DNA of 64,000 nt from Nostoc sp. RI_552 (GCA_016124525.1 WGNO01000016.1:39800-103799); one strand, 5' to 3'. Counted from the first letter of the stretch, positions 1 to 10,410 are shown. Made by a program: numbers and translations. Notes: generated from the sequence alone by a model not told the origin.

Positions 1-681
<681 letters not shown>

Positions 682-724
682 GACTACTGCTATCATAGTA
701 ATTGCCTGCATATGCTTTACAGTT

Positions 725-798
725 GGGGCTGTAGCTCAGATGGATAGAGCGAGCGCCTCCTAAGCGCTAGGTCGCCGGTTCGAGCCTGGCCAGTCCCG
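725..798 (+). tRNA. tRNA-Arg (anticodon CCT)
   Basis: A complete cloverleaf folds by eye: acceptor GGGGCTG/CAGTCCC (725-731 with 791-797, one G-T pair), D stem GCTC/GAGC, anticodon stem AGCGC/GCGCT around loop CTCCTAA, and T stem GCCGG/CTGGC around TTCGAGC. The anticodon CCT is at 759-761 and reads AGG. The 3' CCA is not encoded. There is no intron. Confidence 0.96.
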
Positions 799-968
799 TC
801 CTAAGACAATAACTAAATAAAACAGGGAGTCGGAAGTGTTTGATAAATTTCCGACACAGTGCAGAATAAATGCAGAATAAATAAACATGTCAGTTTATAT
901 TTGGGTAAATTTTCCTACAATCTGCTAACCTACATAGTTGTTTATCTTTTTTCATATAAAAACCTGGA

Positions 969-1562
969 TTGAACAGACGAAAGTATAGAGCCTTGAAGAA
1001 TAATCTATTATTTACAGGTCATTCATTTCGGTTTATGGTTTTCGCCCTACCTATACTGATGTGGCTGGGATACCAAGAATCGAAAATTGAGGAGTTACCA
1101 CCCCAAGCAGTATTAGTTCTGGGTGGTTCTACGCCAAAGTTAGAAAGAGAGAAGTTTACAGCGAATTTTGTCCGCGAGCATCCAAATTTACCAATTTGGA
1201 TTTCTGGGGGTAGTCCACCTGAGTCCACTGAGAATGTGTTTGTTAGGGCTGGAGTTGATCCCAAAAGATTACACTTGGATTATGAAGCGGTAGATACTGT
1301 TACTAATTTTACTACAGTAGTAGATAAGTTGCAAGCCAGAGGTATTAAGCGTATTTATTTAATTACTTCTGAGTTTCATATGCGGCGCGCCCGCGTAATT
1401 GGCGAGATAGTTTTGGGTAGTCGGGGCATTAAATTAAAACCAGTATCAGTACCTTCAAAAAAGGTACATGAACCCATGGATAAATCTATCCGTGATGGAG
1501 CTAGAGCTTTACTTTGGGTGGCTACCGGTTACACCGGTGTTGAACATAATCACAAAAACTGA
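969..1562 (+). CDS. YdcF-like (DUF218) protein
   Basis: 197 residues. An N-terminal hydrophobic segment (about residues 20-37, HSFRFMVFALPILMWLGYQ) suggests a membrane anchor. Then comes the DUF218/YdcF fold: a strand AVLVLGGS (about 47-54), IWISGGSP (about 75-82) and the late block YLITSEFHMRRARVIGE typical of the family. Members include E. coli SanA and YdcF and are linked to envelope functions, but the substrate is not known. The only in-frame start that keeps the anchor is TTG at 969; a short cytoplasmic start inside is less likely. It stands alone between the tRNA and the oppositely oriented DUF2288 gene. Confidence 0.78.
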   Translation: MNRRKYRALKNNLLFTGHSFRFMVFALPILMWLGYQESKIEELPPQAVLVLGGSTPKLEREKFTANFVREHPNLPIWISGGSPPESTENVFVRAGVDPKRLHLDYEAVDTVTNFTTVVDKLQARGIKRIYLITSEFHMRRARVIGEIVLGSRGIKLKPVSVPSKKVHEPMDKSIRDGARALLWVATGYTGVEHNHKN

Positions 1563-1630
1563 ATGGTTAGTGAGATGGAGGTGGGACTTAAACTTCACCC
1601 CCATCTTCACCAAGCTTCTATTCTAATAAT

Positions 1631-1924
1631 TTATACCGCCATTTCCTGGACTAGAACATAGGGTTGGATGATGAGTGTGTGAAATCGTTTGTAGCGATCG
1701 CTATTCCAATTTCCCAATTGTGTATTTGACGGTTTAGCCATTAGTTGTTGATCAATCCACTGTTGTACCGATGAAACTTGATCAGTGGCGATGGCCACCC
1801 CTACATCAATTAAGTTCAAATCCTGTGATACCACAATCACTGCATCCCTTTGTACATGAGGAATTAGCCAATCCCACTCAGCCTCATCCAGATTTGCTGT
1901 TAGTTCTGTTCTTAAATCGGACAT
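1631..1924 (-). CDS. DUF2288 family protein
   Basis: A 97-residue protein matching the DUF2288 pattern: N-terminal LRTELTANLDEAEWDWLIPHVQRDAVIVVSQDLNLIDVGVAIATD and C-terminal IIQPYVLVQE. Function unknown. It is acidic, probably cytoplasmic, without a signal peptide or membrane segment. ATG start at 1924. It converges on the YdcF-like gene and lies upstream of the AI-2E permease without forming an obvious operon. Confidence 0.7.
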   Translation of the reverse strand: MSDLRTELTANLDEAEWDWLIPHVQRDAVIVVSQDLNLIDVGVAIATDQVSSVQQWIDQQLMAKPSNTQLGNWNSDRYKRFHTLIIQPYVLVQEMAV

Positions 1925-2050
1925 AATTCCCCTTGTTAGTCTTTCTAAGACTGATTTTACATGATTATATATTCCCGAATGCTTGGAAAATGGCGAATTT
2001 GCTGATGACCTTTTTTGAACTTGAGCTAATTATCAGTGAATAAAAATTAA

Positions 2051-3088
2051 CTAAACCTCTGATTTCATTTCGTCAATTTCAAACAAAGACACAATTACTC
2101 CCGTAATGGGAATTGAGATGAAAACACCCAATAAACCTGCTACTCTAGCGCCTATTAACAAAGCAAAAAATACTACAACAGGGTTAAGATTGAGCGCACC
2201 TTGCATAATTCGAGGTGCAAGTAAGTTATCTTGTAACTGCTGTAGCACAATACAAGCTGCTAATACTTTTAATGCTAACCACACATTTTGAGATAGTATT
2301 AGCAAAGTAGCTGCACTAACGCCTAATGTTGCTCCTATACCCGGAATTATGTCTAGTGTTCCCACTATTAAAGACAATATTAGTGCAAAAGGTACTCTTA
2401 AGACTGAGAAAACTACAAAAGTCGAGCTGGTCAGAAATAAGGTTAACAGTAGTTGACCTCGGAAAAAACCTAAAAAGTTATGTCTGATAATATTGGTAAA
2501 TCTAACGCGGTGATGTATGGGGATAACTTTGATAGTGAAATGCCAAATTTTTCTTCCATCAAGTAACATAAAAAAAGCAATAACCGCAATTAATATAAAA
2601 GTCAAAAAATCAGTTAAAAATTGTTGTAAAAAGGCCAAGCTAGTGACCAAAGCTGATACAGCTTGTGATCGTAATTGTTGTTCAATAACAGTTAGATCTA
2701 TTTGTAGATTACGACTGCGGAGAAATTGTTCAATTCTTTCTAATAGAGGTATAAAAGAGTTTAAAAATAGAGAGATGCTGTCAACTAATTGTTGTCCTTG
2801 AGATATAACCGCTAAACCCACGGTAATTATTAAACTGCCAATGATGACAATGCTGATCAAAAAAACTACAATAACTGCTAAACCATTGGGCAAAAAGCGC
2901 CGTAGCCATTCCACAGGATAGTTGAGTAAAAAAGCTAAAATAGCAGCAAATGTAAAAATAACAATCACTGCTTCAAAATAAGCTAAAAGCTGAACTATAG
3001 CCCAGCCAGAAGCGACAAAGAGTAAAAAGCGGACTAAGACCAAATTATTTAATCGATCCCAAATATTTTTGGTTTTCAAGCCGCTCAT
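2051..3088 (-). CDS. AI-2E family transporter (PerM/YdiK type membrane protein)
   Basis: 345 residues with about seven to eight hydrophobic segments (residues about 15-60, 65-90, 150-180, 205-235, 240-275 and 300-335), separated by a long soluble loop (about 95-150). This is the AI-2E_transport (UPF0118) layout, and the late hydrophobic stretch with GTLDIIPGIGATLG is the diagnostic family block. Members include quorum-signal exporters and Na+/H+ antiporters, so the substrate cannot be told from sequence. ATG start at 3088. It lies downstream of plsC on the same strand but 185 bases away, so probably has its own promoter. Confidence 0.88.
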   Translation of the reverse strand: MSGLKTKNIWDRLNNLVLVRFLLFVASGWAIVQLLAYFEAVIVIFTFAAILAFLLNYPVEWLRRFLPNGLAVIVVFLISIVIIGSLIITVGLAVISQGQQLVDSISLFLNSFIPLLERIEQFLRSRNLQIDLTVIEQQLRSQAVSALVTSLAFLQQFLTDFLTFILIAVIAFFMLLDGRKIWHFTIKVIPIHHRVRFTNIIRHNFLGFFRGQLLLTLFLTSSTFVVFSVLRVPFALILSLIVGTLDIIPGIGATLGVSAATLLILSQNVWLALKVLAACIVLQQLQDNLLAPRIMQGALNLNPVVVFFALLIGARVAGLLGVFISIPITGVIVSLFEIDEMKSEV

Positions 3089-3273
3089 ACTACTTGGTAA
3101 TTTGTAATGGGAAGATGTTGTAAAAGTCGTTAGAGAAGTGTTTTAGACCCACAAGGGCAAGTCTATATCTTTAAGTTATGTTTTGAGCATATCGAATATT
3201 AGTTGTGATTGCCTCCGGTACTGTTCCTGGCGCAATCGCTACCTCCCTAAGGTATATTGCTTAGTGATCTCCG

Positions 3274-3912
3274 TCACCGCCCTAAATCATGCAATTCATT
3301 AATTGCTGTAGCACACTGATGGGTCACAGCTTGTAATTCTTCTTTGTCAGTGGAAATGGGTGCATGAATTAATTTACCAATTCTAATAGTTAAAGGAACT
3401 GCACGAGGTATTGGCCAGCCTGTTTGTAATATCTTCTCAGAACCCCATAAACTCACGGGTAATAATGGTGCTTTGGCTTTTGCTGCTAGTAGTGCAGCCC
3501 CTCTTTTAGGATCTGTGATCCTACCATCAGGAGTGCGAGTACCTTGCAAGAAAACACCCACAGCCCAGCCATTATTAAGATACTCTAGGGCGGAACGGAT
3601 GGTTTGGCGGTCGGCGCTACCTCGACTCACTGGGTAAGCACCATACAATTTAATTGCTTGCGCTAAAACGGGAACTTCAAATAATTCTTCCTTGGCCATG
3701 TAAGCCACAGGACGACATACACAATTAGAGACAATGGGCGGATCAAAGTAGCTAGCATGATTACTCACCACTACTACTTCCCCTGTTTGGGGGACATTTT
3801 CCACCCCATAAATTCGCCCTTGAAAGTAAGCATGAAGCATAGGGCTAACAACTGACCACTTAAAAGCGTGGTACAGTACCAGACTGATAAAAGGTTCGCG
3901 TTCTCTGGTCAC
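3274..3912 (-). CDS. plsC: 1-acyl-sn-glycerol-3-phosphate acyltransferase (PlsC type)
   Basis: Transfers an acyl chain to lysophosphatidic acid to make phosphatidic acid at the membrane. 212 residues with the HX4D catalytic block NHASYFD (about 50-56), then the substrate-binding block at about 122-127. That second block reads FLQGTR, with Gln where the family usually has Glu (FPEGTR). The GTG at 3912 is the start. It closes the run plsX-fabH-fabD-plsC, all on the minus strand, so fatty-acid initiation and phospholipid acylation genes sit together. A second acyltransferase at 11644-12405 keeps the normal motif. Confidence 0.85.
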   Translation of the reverse strand: MTREREPFISLVLYHAFKWSVVSPMLHAYFQGRIYGVENVPQTGEVVVVSNHASYFDPPIVSNCVCRPVAYMAKEELFEVPVLAQAIKLYGAYPVSRGSADRQTIRSALEYLNNGWAVGVFLQGTRTPDGRITDPKRGAALLAAKAKAPLLPVSLWGSEKILQTGWPIPRAVPLTIRIGKLIHAPISTDKEELQAVTHQCATAINELHDLGR

Positions 3913-4135
3913 GGAAGATAAGCTGTTACCATTTAATTTGTATAATCATAGCGAGGAAGACTCCTACTGAGGGCAGTCAAAGTATACCCGCACTACCTAT
4001 CTTAATTAAATTGAGATGAGCTGATTTAGCCGCTTAACAGGTTAATTCAACTCAAATTAAAATTTAGCATAAGCAATGGCCATGACTTTAGTTCGTTTTC
4101 CGGTAAGGGTTTGTGATCAAAACACTAACTGGCTA

Positions 4136-5023
4136 CTAACCCTTATGTAGCAGTTCCTCAGCATTACGGATATTTCTTAGGATTAAATCTGGAGTGGTGC
4201 GTTTGATTAAATTAGTTAGCACATTACCGGGGCCAATTTCCACCACTTGCTCAATGCCATGAGCATGTAATTGTAGAGTAATTTCTCGCCAACGTACCGA
4301 GCCGGTTATTTGTTGGCTGAGGCGGTGCTTAATAATTTTGGCATCAGTACATGGACACGGATCTACGTTAGACAATATTGGTACAACAGCAGGTTCAAAT
4401 TCCACCAACTCCAGAATGTCTTGGAATTCTGCTGCCGCAGCTGCCATAAAGGGTGAGTGAAAAGCTCCGGAGGTTCTTAAGGGTATGGCACGTTTGGCTT
4501 TAACTTTCGACATCACAGACCTTACAGCTTCTGGAGTGCCAGAAATAACCACCTGAGCCGGACTATTATCATTGGCCAAAACAGCATCTTGTGTCTGAGC
4601 AAGAACCATATCTAACTGTTCGCGGTCAAAGTTCATCAAAGCTGCCATCATACCACCTGCGGCACTATCCATGAGTTCGGCACGACGTTTGACTAGATGT
4701 AAACCAGCTGACCACTCAAACACACCTGCAATATAAAGAGCGATATATTCACCCAAACTATGACCGGCAACTACATCTGGTGTGTGTCCCCGTTCCCGGA
4801 GAAGATCAGCCAAGATGCTTTCTACAACGTAAAGACTTGGCTGTGTATAGAGCGTCCGTGATAACTTTTGTTCGTCTTCTTGACATAATTCCGTTACAGA
4901 CCAGCCCAGAATCGCTTCAGATTGGGCAAATTTATCTTTGGCGGTAGGTATATCTAATAAATCAATTCCCATTCCCAGAGCTTGAGAACCTTGTCCGGGA
5001 AACACCCATGCAGTTTTAGTCAT
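4136..5023 (-). CDS. fabD: Malonyl-CoA:acyl carrier protein transacylase FabD
   Basis: Loads malonyl groups onto acyl carrier protein for type II fatty-acid synthesis. 295 residues, the usual length. Visible motifs: GQGSQ at 10-14, nucleophile Ser89 in GHSLGE, the conserved Arg of KRRAEL (about 114) and catalytic His189 in GAFHSP. Downstream of fabH by 99 bases on the same strand. The ATG at 5023 lies inside a 14-base tandem repeat that fills the place where a ribosome binding site would be, so initiation appears not to use a Shine-Dalgarno sequence. Confidence 0.96.
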   Translation of the reverse strand: MTKTAWVFPGQGSQALGMGIDLLDIPTAKDKFAQSEAILGWSVTELCQEDEQKLSRTLYTQPSLYVVESILADLLRERGHTPDVVAGHSLGEYIALYIAGVFEWSAGLHLVKRRAELMDSAAGGMMAALMNFDREQLDMVLAQTQDAVLANDNSPAQVVISGTPEAVRSVMSKVKAKRAIPLRTSGAFHSPFMAAAAAEFQDILELVEFEPAVVPILSNVDPCPCTDAKIIKHRLSQQITGSVRWREITLQLHAHGIEQVVEIGPGNVLTNLIKRTTPDLILRNIRNAEELLHKG

Positions 5024-5088
5024 TTGTCGTTGGTCATTTGTCGTTGGTCATTTGTTGTTGGTCATTTGTCGTTGGTCATTTGTCATCG
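5019..5088. repeat. Five tandem copies of a 14-base unit at the fabD start
   Basis: Five head-to-tail copies of GTCATTTGTCGTTG (plus strand) at 5019-5032, 5033-5046, 5047-5060 (one change), 5061-5074 and 5075-5088 (last copy diverged at its end). The fabD start codon is the reverse complement of bases 5021-5023, inside the first copy. It belongs to the family of short tandem repeats common between genes of filamentous cyanobacteria. Confidence 0.95.
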
Positions 5089-5122
5089 AAGAGAGTATGC
5101 TTTTTTGACCTTTAACCTTTGA

Positions 5123-6115
5123 CTACCTTCCCCATTGAAAGATTGCTGCGCCCCAAGTAAGTCCGGCACCAAAGCCTGATGCAACAACGATTTCGTTAGG
5201 TTTAATTTTGCCTTGCCGCACGGATTCATCTAGGGCTAGGGGAATGGAGGCGGCAGAGGTGTTGCCGTAGTGGGCAAGATTGCTAATTACTTTGTTTTCT
5301 GGGATATTTAGGCGTTGAGCAACGGCGTTAATAATCCGTTGATTAGCTTGATGCAATACTAGCCAATCTATTTGCTCAACAGTGAGATTGGCTTGAAATA
5401 AAGCCTTATCAATAATTTCTGGGACTTTTTGGACAGCAAAGCGGTAGACTTCTTTGCCGTTCATGGTGATGGGCTGATAAGTGCCTTGAGTGATATTTAC
5501 CTCTGGAAGCAATTCTTGGGTAGAAGGGCTATAACCTAAATTCAGGAGATGGTTTTGCGTACCGTCGCTTTTTAGAGAAAATCCTAATAGGCGATCACTT
5601 GGATTAGCTTGTAATACTACTGCCCCAGCACCATCACCGAACAATACACAAGTCTGTCGATCTTGCCAATCTACCCAACGAGAGAGGATATCTGCCCCTA
5701 TCAAAAGTACATTTTCATAAACACCTGTTTTGATGTACTGGGCAGCTGTCACTAGCCCGAATACAAAGCCAGAGCAGGCAGCTGTCAAATCAAAGGCTAC
5801 TGCCTTGGTTGCGCCTAATTCAGCTTGAATTTGACATGCAGTACCAAATAAGTCATCAGGGGTGGATGTTGCCAGCAAAATCAAATCCAGGTCTGTTGCT
5901 TTGATGCCAGCAGATGTAATAGCTTGATTGCTTGCAGCAGTAGCAAGGACACTCAAAGACTCAGATGGTAGTGCCAAACGCCGTTGACTAATTCCGGTTC
6001 TCGTGGCAATCCACTCATCTGAAGTTTCCACCAATTCAGTCAGTGCTTGGTTGGTGAGGGAAGTTTTTGGTACTGCCGATCCGCTTCCTGTAATTGCTAT
6101 GCCTAAGTTTTCCAC
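5123..6115 (-). CDS. fabH: 3-oxoacyl-ACP synthase III FabH
   Basis: Condenses acetyl-CoA with malonyl-ACP to start fatty-acid chains. 330 residues, normal length. The Cys-His-Asn triad is visible as Cys114 in TAACSGF, His255 in LHQANQR and Asn285 in YGNTSAAS. The start is GTG at 6115, with GGAG seven bases ahead. Between plsX (upstream) and fabD (downstream) on the minus strand; the 126-base gap to plsX holds further short TCATTAG-type repeats. Function and placement agree with a lipid-initiation cluster. Confidence 0.96.
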   Translation of the reverse strand: MENLGIAITGSGSAVPKTSLTNQALTELVETSDEWIATRTGISQRRLALPSESLSVLATAASNQAITSAGIKATDLDLILLATSTPDDLFGTACQIQAELGATKAVAFDLTAACSGFVFGLVTAAQYIKTGVYENVLLIGADILSRWVDWQDRQTCVLFGDGAGAVVLQANPSDRLLGFSLKSDGTQNHLLNLGYSPSTQELLPEVNITQGTYQPITMNGKEVYRFAVQKVPEIIDKALFQANLTVEQIDWLVLHQANQRIINAVAQRLNIPENKVISNLAHYGNTSAASIPLALDESVRQGKIKPNEIVVASGFGAGLTWGAAIFQWGR

Positions 6116-6241
6116 TCCTAATCTCCACAGCTATAAGCATTTTAGTCATTAGTTATCAGTCGTCAGCCATGAGTCATTAGTCATTTCTTATTGACCAATG
6201 ACTTTTTCCAGTTTATTGATCACTAGTTTTATGGCTAATTC

Positions 6242-7267
6242 CTAACTTGTTTCCTGCTGTAGGATTTTATATTGAGACTGTAGTCTTTGGAGCACTTGAT
6301 TGTCTACAGCTTCCTTGGCCATGCGAATTGCATTAAAAATTGAAGGAGCTTGAGAACTACCGTGGCCAATAAAACAGACTCCAGCAACCCCTAAAAGCAG
6401 AGCACCACCATGTTCTGCGTGATCCATGCGCTGTTTGACTCGTGTCAAATTCGGTTTTAAAATTGCTGTACCAATTTGACCGTGCAATCCTTGGGGTAAT
6501 TCTTCTCGTAAGATTTGCAAAATTACTTCACCCACTGCTTCGGCAAATTTCAATAACACATTGCCCACGAACCCATCGCAGACAATCACATCAAAGTTGC
6601 CAGAAAGTACATCACGTCCTTCAGCATTACCAATAAAATTAATTTCGGAATTTTCCCGTAGTAGTTGGTGGGCACGTAGAGCTACTTCATTACCTTTAGT
6701 GTCTTCTTCACCAATATTCAACAAACCTACTTGAGGTTTGGTAATACCCAAGACATACTGGCTATAAGTTGACCCCATGATGGCAAACTGCTCTAAAAAC
6801 TTAGGACGGCAATCTACATTTGCACCAACATCTAGTATTAGTACTGGTTTAGCAGGTTTGATTGTGGGAAAAACCGTACCAATGGCTGGCCGGTCAATTC
6901 CTGGCAATCGTCCTAGGCGGAGCAAAGCTGCTGCCATAGCTGCTCCAGAGTGTCCCGCAGAAAACACAGCATCTGCCTGTTGCTGCTTGACTAAATCCAT
7001 TGCCACATTAATAGAAGCCTTGCGTTTGCGTCTAACTGCATTTAAGGGCTCCTCATCCATTGTGATCGCTTCTTCAGCAGAAACGATCTCTACCCGCTCC
7101 AAATTAGTTTTTGGGGGCAGGGCAGCTGCAATTTTTTGGGGATCACCAACTAATAATACTTTCACACCCAAATCCTCACTAGCGCGGAGTGCGCCAGCTA
7201 CGATTTCACCGGGTGCATGATCCCCTCCCATTGCGTCAATTGCTATCCGTACGCCTGTCGATCCCAT
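6242..7267 (-). CDS. plsX: Phosphate acyltransferase PlsX
   Basis: Makes acyl-phosphate from acyl-ACP, feeding phospholipid synthesis. 341 residues with the family opening RIAIDAMGGDHAPGEIVAGA, the middle FSAGHSGAAMAAALLRLGRL and IVCDGFVGNVLLK, and the late GGALLLGVAGVCFIGHGSS. ATG start at 7267. First gene of the plsX-fabH-fabD-plsC run; the 331-base gap upstream (to pepA's end) must carry the promoter. No unusual residues seen. Confidence 0.96.
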   Translation of the reverse strand: MGSTGVRIAIDAMGGDHAPGEIVAGALRASEDLGVKVLLVGDPQKIAAALPPKTNLERVEIVSAEEAITMDEEPLNAVRRKRKASINVAMDLVKQQQADAVFSAGHSGAAMAAALLRLGRLPGIDRPAIGTVFPTIKPAKPVLILDVGANVDCRPKFLEQFAIMGSTYSQYVLGITKPQVGLLNIGEEDTKGNEVALRAHQLLRENSEINFIGNAEGRDVLSGNFDVIVCDGFVGNVLLKFAEAVGEVILQILREELPQGLHGQIGTAILKPNLTRVKQRMDHAEHGGALLLGVAGVCFIGHGSSQAPSIFNAIRMAKEAVDNQVLQRLQSQYKILQQETS

Positions 7268-7598
7268 TGCTTAGAGCTATTAGAAACCTTACAAATTTTA
7301 CCAGATGGCTTTGCTCAAAAATCGTAACTTTTTGACTCAAGTATGATTTTCGCGACTATTGCAATATATTTTTGTAGTCAGGTCAAGATACCAGGAATTT
7401 TCAAACACTTTGGATTGTCCCTACAGATAAATCTGGGGATTTCTACTGTTCCTATGGCTTGGGGAGTCAGAAGTGGGGCAATGAATGGGGAATTTTGGAT
7501 TGGCTTGAGCAAAGCCTATACAGGGCAATGAGTATCGTAGATTACAGCCTCATCCTAAATCTTCAAGTCATTACTTCCTCTTCCCTCCTCCCTACTTT
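7268..7598. other. Intergenic gap between pepA and plsX
   Basis: 331 bases with no credible gene. It should hold the plsX promoter on the minus strand and the 3' end of pepA. No repeat, terminator hairpin or recognisable operator was found by eye. Confidence 0.5.
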
Positions 7599-9074
7599 TT
7601 AGGCAGCTAATACCCAATTAACTAGGGTTCGCACGCCGTAACCGGTGGCTCCTGGGCTGTTGTAACCGTTTTCTTTATCTGTCCACACTGGCCCAGCCAC
7701 ATCTAAGTGGGCCCAAGGAGTATCTTTGATGAACTGTTTGAGGAAAAGAGCGGCAGTAATTGAACCACCAGCCCGGGGCCCGGTGTTTTTCATATCGGCA
7801 ATTCCAGATTTCAAACCTTCAAAATATTTTTCTTCCATTGGCATCCGCCATAATTTTTCCCCGGCTGTTTCAGCAGCTTGTTCTAATTCAGAAGCTAGAG
7901 CATCATCTGGAGTATACAAGCCGGCAATATCATCACCCAAGGCAATGATGCAAGCACCCGTGAGGGTTGCTAAGTCAACAACGGCATCTACTCCTAATTT
8001 GTCTGCATATACCAAGGCATCAGCTAAGGTCAAACGTCCTTCAGCGTCGGTGTTATTCACTTCGATTGTTTTGCCGTTAGATGCTTTGAGGATGTCCCCT
8101 GGGTGCATGGCATGACCGCTAATCATGTTTTCTGTGGCGGCGGAAATGAAGTGAACTTCTACATCTGGCTTAATTTGAGCAATGGCTTTTGCCGCACCCA
8201 ATATAGCACCTGCACCGCCCATGTCCATTTTCATGGTTTCTATGCCGCTACCAGCACCTTTAATATTGAGTCCGCCGGAATCGAAAGTTAAACCTTTACC
8301 AATAATTGCTAGTTTGCGTCTCGCTGTACCTTCGGGTTTGTAAGTCAGGTGAATGAATTTTGGCGGTAAGTCTGAAGCTTGGGCAACTCCTAAAAAAGCA
8401 CCCATACCCAACTTTTCGCACTCTTCCCGTTCTAGGATTTTTACATCTATGCCGTGTTCAGTAGCCATCCCTTGGGCTGTTTCTGCCAAGGTAATGGGTG
8501 TGACTTCATTGGCTGGTGCTGCTACCAATTCCCTGGTTAAGATTACCCCAGAAACGATGTGATTGGCGAGGGTAATTGCTGCTTCTTGTCCACTTAATCC
8601 CAGTAAATCTAAGGTTTGGAGTTTTGTTTCTTTCTCTTCTGGTTCAGACTTAAAGCGTAGGTCTTGGTGTAGGGCTAGTTGTACACCTTCGGTGAGGGCT
8701 TGAGCAGTTGCATCTGACTGGTTATTCCATAATGGGAAACTCAAGCCTAGACTTATGCTTTTTTGTTTTTTTGCCACCCTGGCTACAGCAGCAGCAGCAC
8801 GTCGCAGGGTTTCTAGTTTTAGAGCTTCTAATTTCCCCAAGCCCACTAAAATTACTTTGCGGATCGGGCTAGCAGATCTTACGCGGGTGAAAATGGTGCT
8901 GTAGGCTTTGGCTGTAAATTCTTCTTCGGCAATCAGTTCTTTTAAAACACCGCCAAACTGTTCATCTAATTTTGCTAGTTCATCGGTTAACTCCACTGCA
9001 TCTTCAAATAATCCTATGGCCAAAGTATCGCCTGCCCACTGTAGCAAAGGCGTGTCACTGGGTTGAATTTTCAT
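7599..9074 (-). CDS. pepA: Leucyl aminopeptidase (M17 family)
   Basis: Cytoplasmic di-metal exopeptidase removing N-terminal residues during peptide turnover. The metal and active-site blocks are clear: [30 protein letters not shown] and [18 protein letters not shown], then [12 protein letters not shown]. The open frame continues upstream to 9146, but the ATG at 9074 (protein [13 protein letters not shown], 491 residues) fits the family length and gives a normal N-terminus, so I take that start. A single gene, 184 bases from the EcsC-like gene on the same strand. Confidence 0.94.
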   Translation of the reverse strand: MKIQPSDTPLLQWAGDTLAIGLFEDAVELTDELAKLDEQFGGVLKELIAEEEFTAKAYSTIFTRVRSASPIRKVILVGLGKLEALKLETLRRAAAAVARVAKKQKSISLGLSFPLWNNQSDATAQALTEGVQLALHQDLRFKSEPEEKETKLQTLDLLGLSGQEAAITLANHIVSGVILTRELVAAPANEVTPITLAETAQGMATEHGIDVKILEREECEKLGMGAFLGVAQASDLPPKFIHLTYKPEGTARRKLAIIGKGLTFDSGGLNIKGAGSGIETMKMDMGGAGAILGAAKAIAQIKPDVEVHFISAATENMISGHAMHPGDILKASNGKTIEVNNTDAEGRLTLADALVYADKLGVDAVVDLATLTGACIIALGDDIAGLYTPDDALASELEQAAETAGEKLWRMPMEEKYFEGLKSGIADMKNTGPRAGGSITAALFLKQFIKDTPWAHLDVAGPVWTDKENGYNSPGATGYGVRTLVNWVLAA

Positions 9075-9258
9075 TTTCTGATTGGATGTAAGTTTTCCTG
9101 CTTGTACCAGTATTACGTAAAATTTTCTTTTTATTGGCTGAAACATGCCTGTAGGGATGTTTGGATGGGAGATGCAAATCTTGAAATATATCTTGTTGAT
9201 ATGTTTTTCTCAGGGAGTAACGAGGAATTTCTCCCTTGTCTGTTGGATCATCTCAGGA

Positions 9259-10410
9259 TTAACTAGCGGCTATTTGGGCAATTTTTTTACATCTAGCTAA
9301 TAAAGGAATTGCAAAATCAGGATTCAGTTGGGCAATTTTTTTACATCTAGCCAATAAAGGAATTGCAAAATCAGGATTCAGTTGTTGTAATAGCTGATCT
9401 ATGGGCTGGGGTGATTTAATGTTTTCAGCGATGGCTGCCAATGAGTCATCACTCAAATTCACCCTTTGCAATTCCGATAAGATTTCTTCCCAAGTCTTCC
9501 CTGGATAACTATCGAGGATTATTTGCACCAAAATTTGATCCATCACTGCTTTTTGAGCTAAGGCTGTTTCCAGATATTGATCACTTTTTGCCTGTAAAGT
9601 TGCTAATGTTTCTGGAGCGGTCAGGGAAGTTGACCCATCTAGGGTGGCTTCATAAAAACGACAAGCTGCATATCCCAGGGAATATATCATTGTGGCATTT
9701 GTGCTAGTGGCGATGGCAGCACCTGCAAAAGGTACATTTCTCAACAAGCCTAATCCAGCCAATCTCAAAAGACGACCACCACCTAAACCCAAACCAAAAA
9801 TTGCTAAAATTTCCCCCTTACGGGCGGGGTCTTTTAAGTCTAAATCATAAGCTGCGGCAATTTGGTAAAGCATTTCTGATTGTAATTTTGTCGTTGCAGC
9901 TAAATCAATTGCCAACAACGGGGCTACCAGTCCTGGCAAAATGCTACTTGCTAGACCAATTCCTCCGGCTTTCGTGGCTTTGTCAACCATGATCCTATGG
10001 GCGATTTGACTGGGTGATTCATGGGAATACTTTTGCTTGATCTGATTTACATGTGCTTGTGCTTTTTCCAAATCGACGGTTTCACTAATGCCAATCAACC
10101 AATCAAGATTTAATACCCCAGTTAGTTTTCTAATCAACCAATTTTCACTGATGCGATGAACTACATTACCAATGATTTCAGTGGCTTGCTCAATTAATTT
10201 ATATGTTTGTTTTGCCGCAACTATTCCTGGGCCAATGGATTTATCTAAAACTATTTTGCTTGCTTGGGCTGGGGTATGAGTCATTGTCTCTCCTACCTCA
10301 CCAATAGCCTGGACAGTTTTAACTAAAGACTCGAATATAGATTCCTTTTCTTCCGTTGGTGAATTATCTGCCTTTTTTACCTCTGTTTCTAGTTTCGATT
10401 TATCTGCCAT
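9259..10410 (-). CDS. EcsC-like family protein with duplicated C-terminal segment
   Basis: 383 residues. N-terminal about 60 residues are charged and low complexity. The core has two small-residue-rich hydrophobic stretches (about 150-175 ATKAGGIGLASSILPGLVAPLLAIDLAA and about 205-245 FGLGLGGGRLLRLAGLGLL...AGAAIATSTNATMIYSLGYAACRFYE), as in EcsC-domain proteins; function unknown. The last 40 residues carry an exact 18-residue duplication, QLNPDFAIPLLARCKKIA twice, encoded by a 54-base tandem repeat at 9276-9383. ATG start at 10410. Confidence 0.65.
   Translation of the reverse strand: MADKSKLETEVKKADNSPTEEKESIFESLVKTVQAIGEVGETMTHTPAQASKIVLDKSIGPGIVAAKQTYKLIEQATEIIGNVVHRISENWLIRKLTGVLNLDWLIGISETVDLEKAQAHVNQIKQKYSHESPSQIAHRIMVDKATKAGGIGLASSILPGLVAPLLAIDLAATTKLQSEMLYQIAAAYDLDLKDPARKGEILAIFGLGLGGGRLLRLAGLGLLRNVPFAGAAIATSTNATMIYSLGYAACRFYEATLDGSTSLTAPETLATLQAKSDQYLETALAQKAVMDQILVQIILDSYPGKTWEEILSELQRVNLSDDSLAAIAENIKSPQPIDQLLQQLNPDFAIPLLARCKKIAQLNPDFAIPLLARCKKIAQIAAS
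9276..9383. repeat. 54-base in-frame tandem duplication
   Basis: Two copies, 9276-9329 and 9330-9383, differing at one base (GCTAATAAAG against GCCAATAAAG). The unit is a multiple of three, so the reading frame of the EcsC-like gene is kept. The near-identity suggests a recent duplication. Confidence 0.95.

Noticed and set aside
6777..7220. 147-residue plus-strand frame opposite plsX
   Set aside because: Shadow of plsX; no family resemblance and no promoter or ribosome binding site.
7726..8115. 129-residue plus-strand frame inside pepA
   Set aside because: It is antisense to the well-supported leucyl aminopeptidase gene, and its composition follows from the pepA codons.
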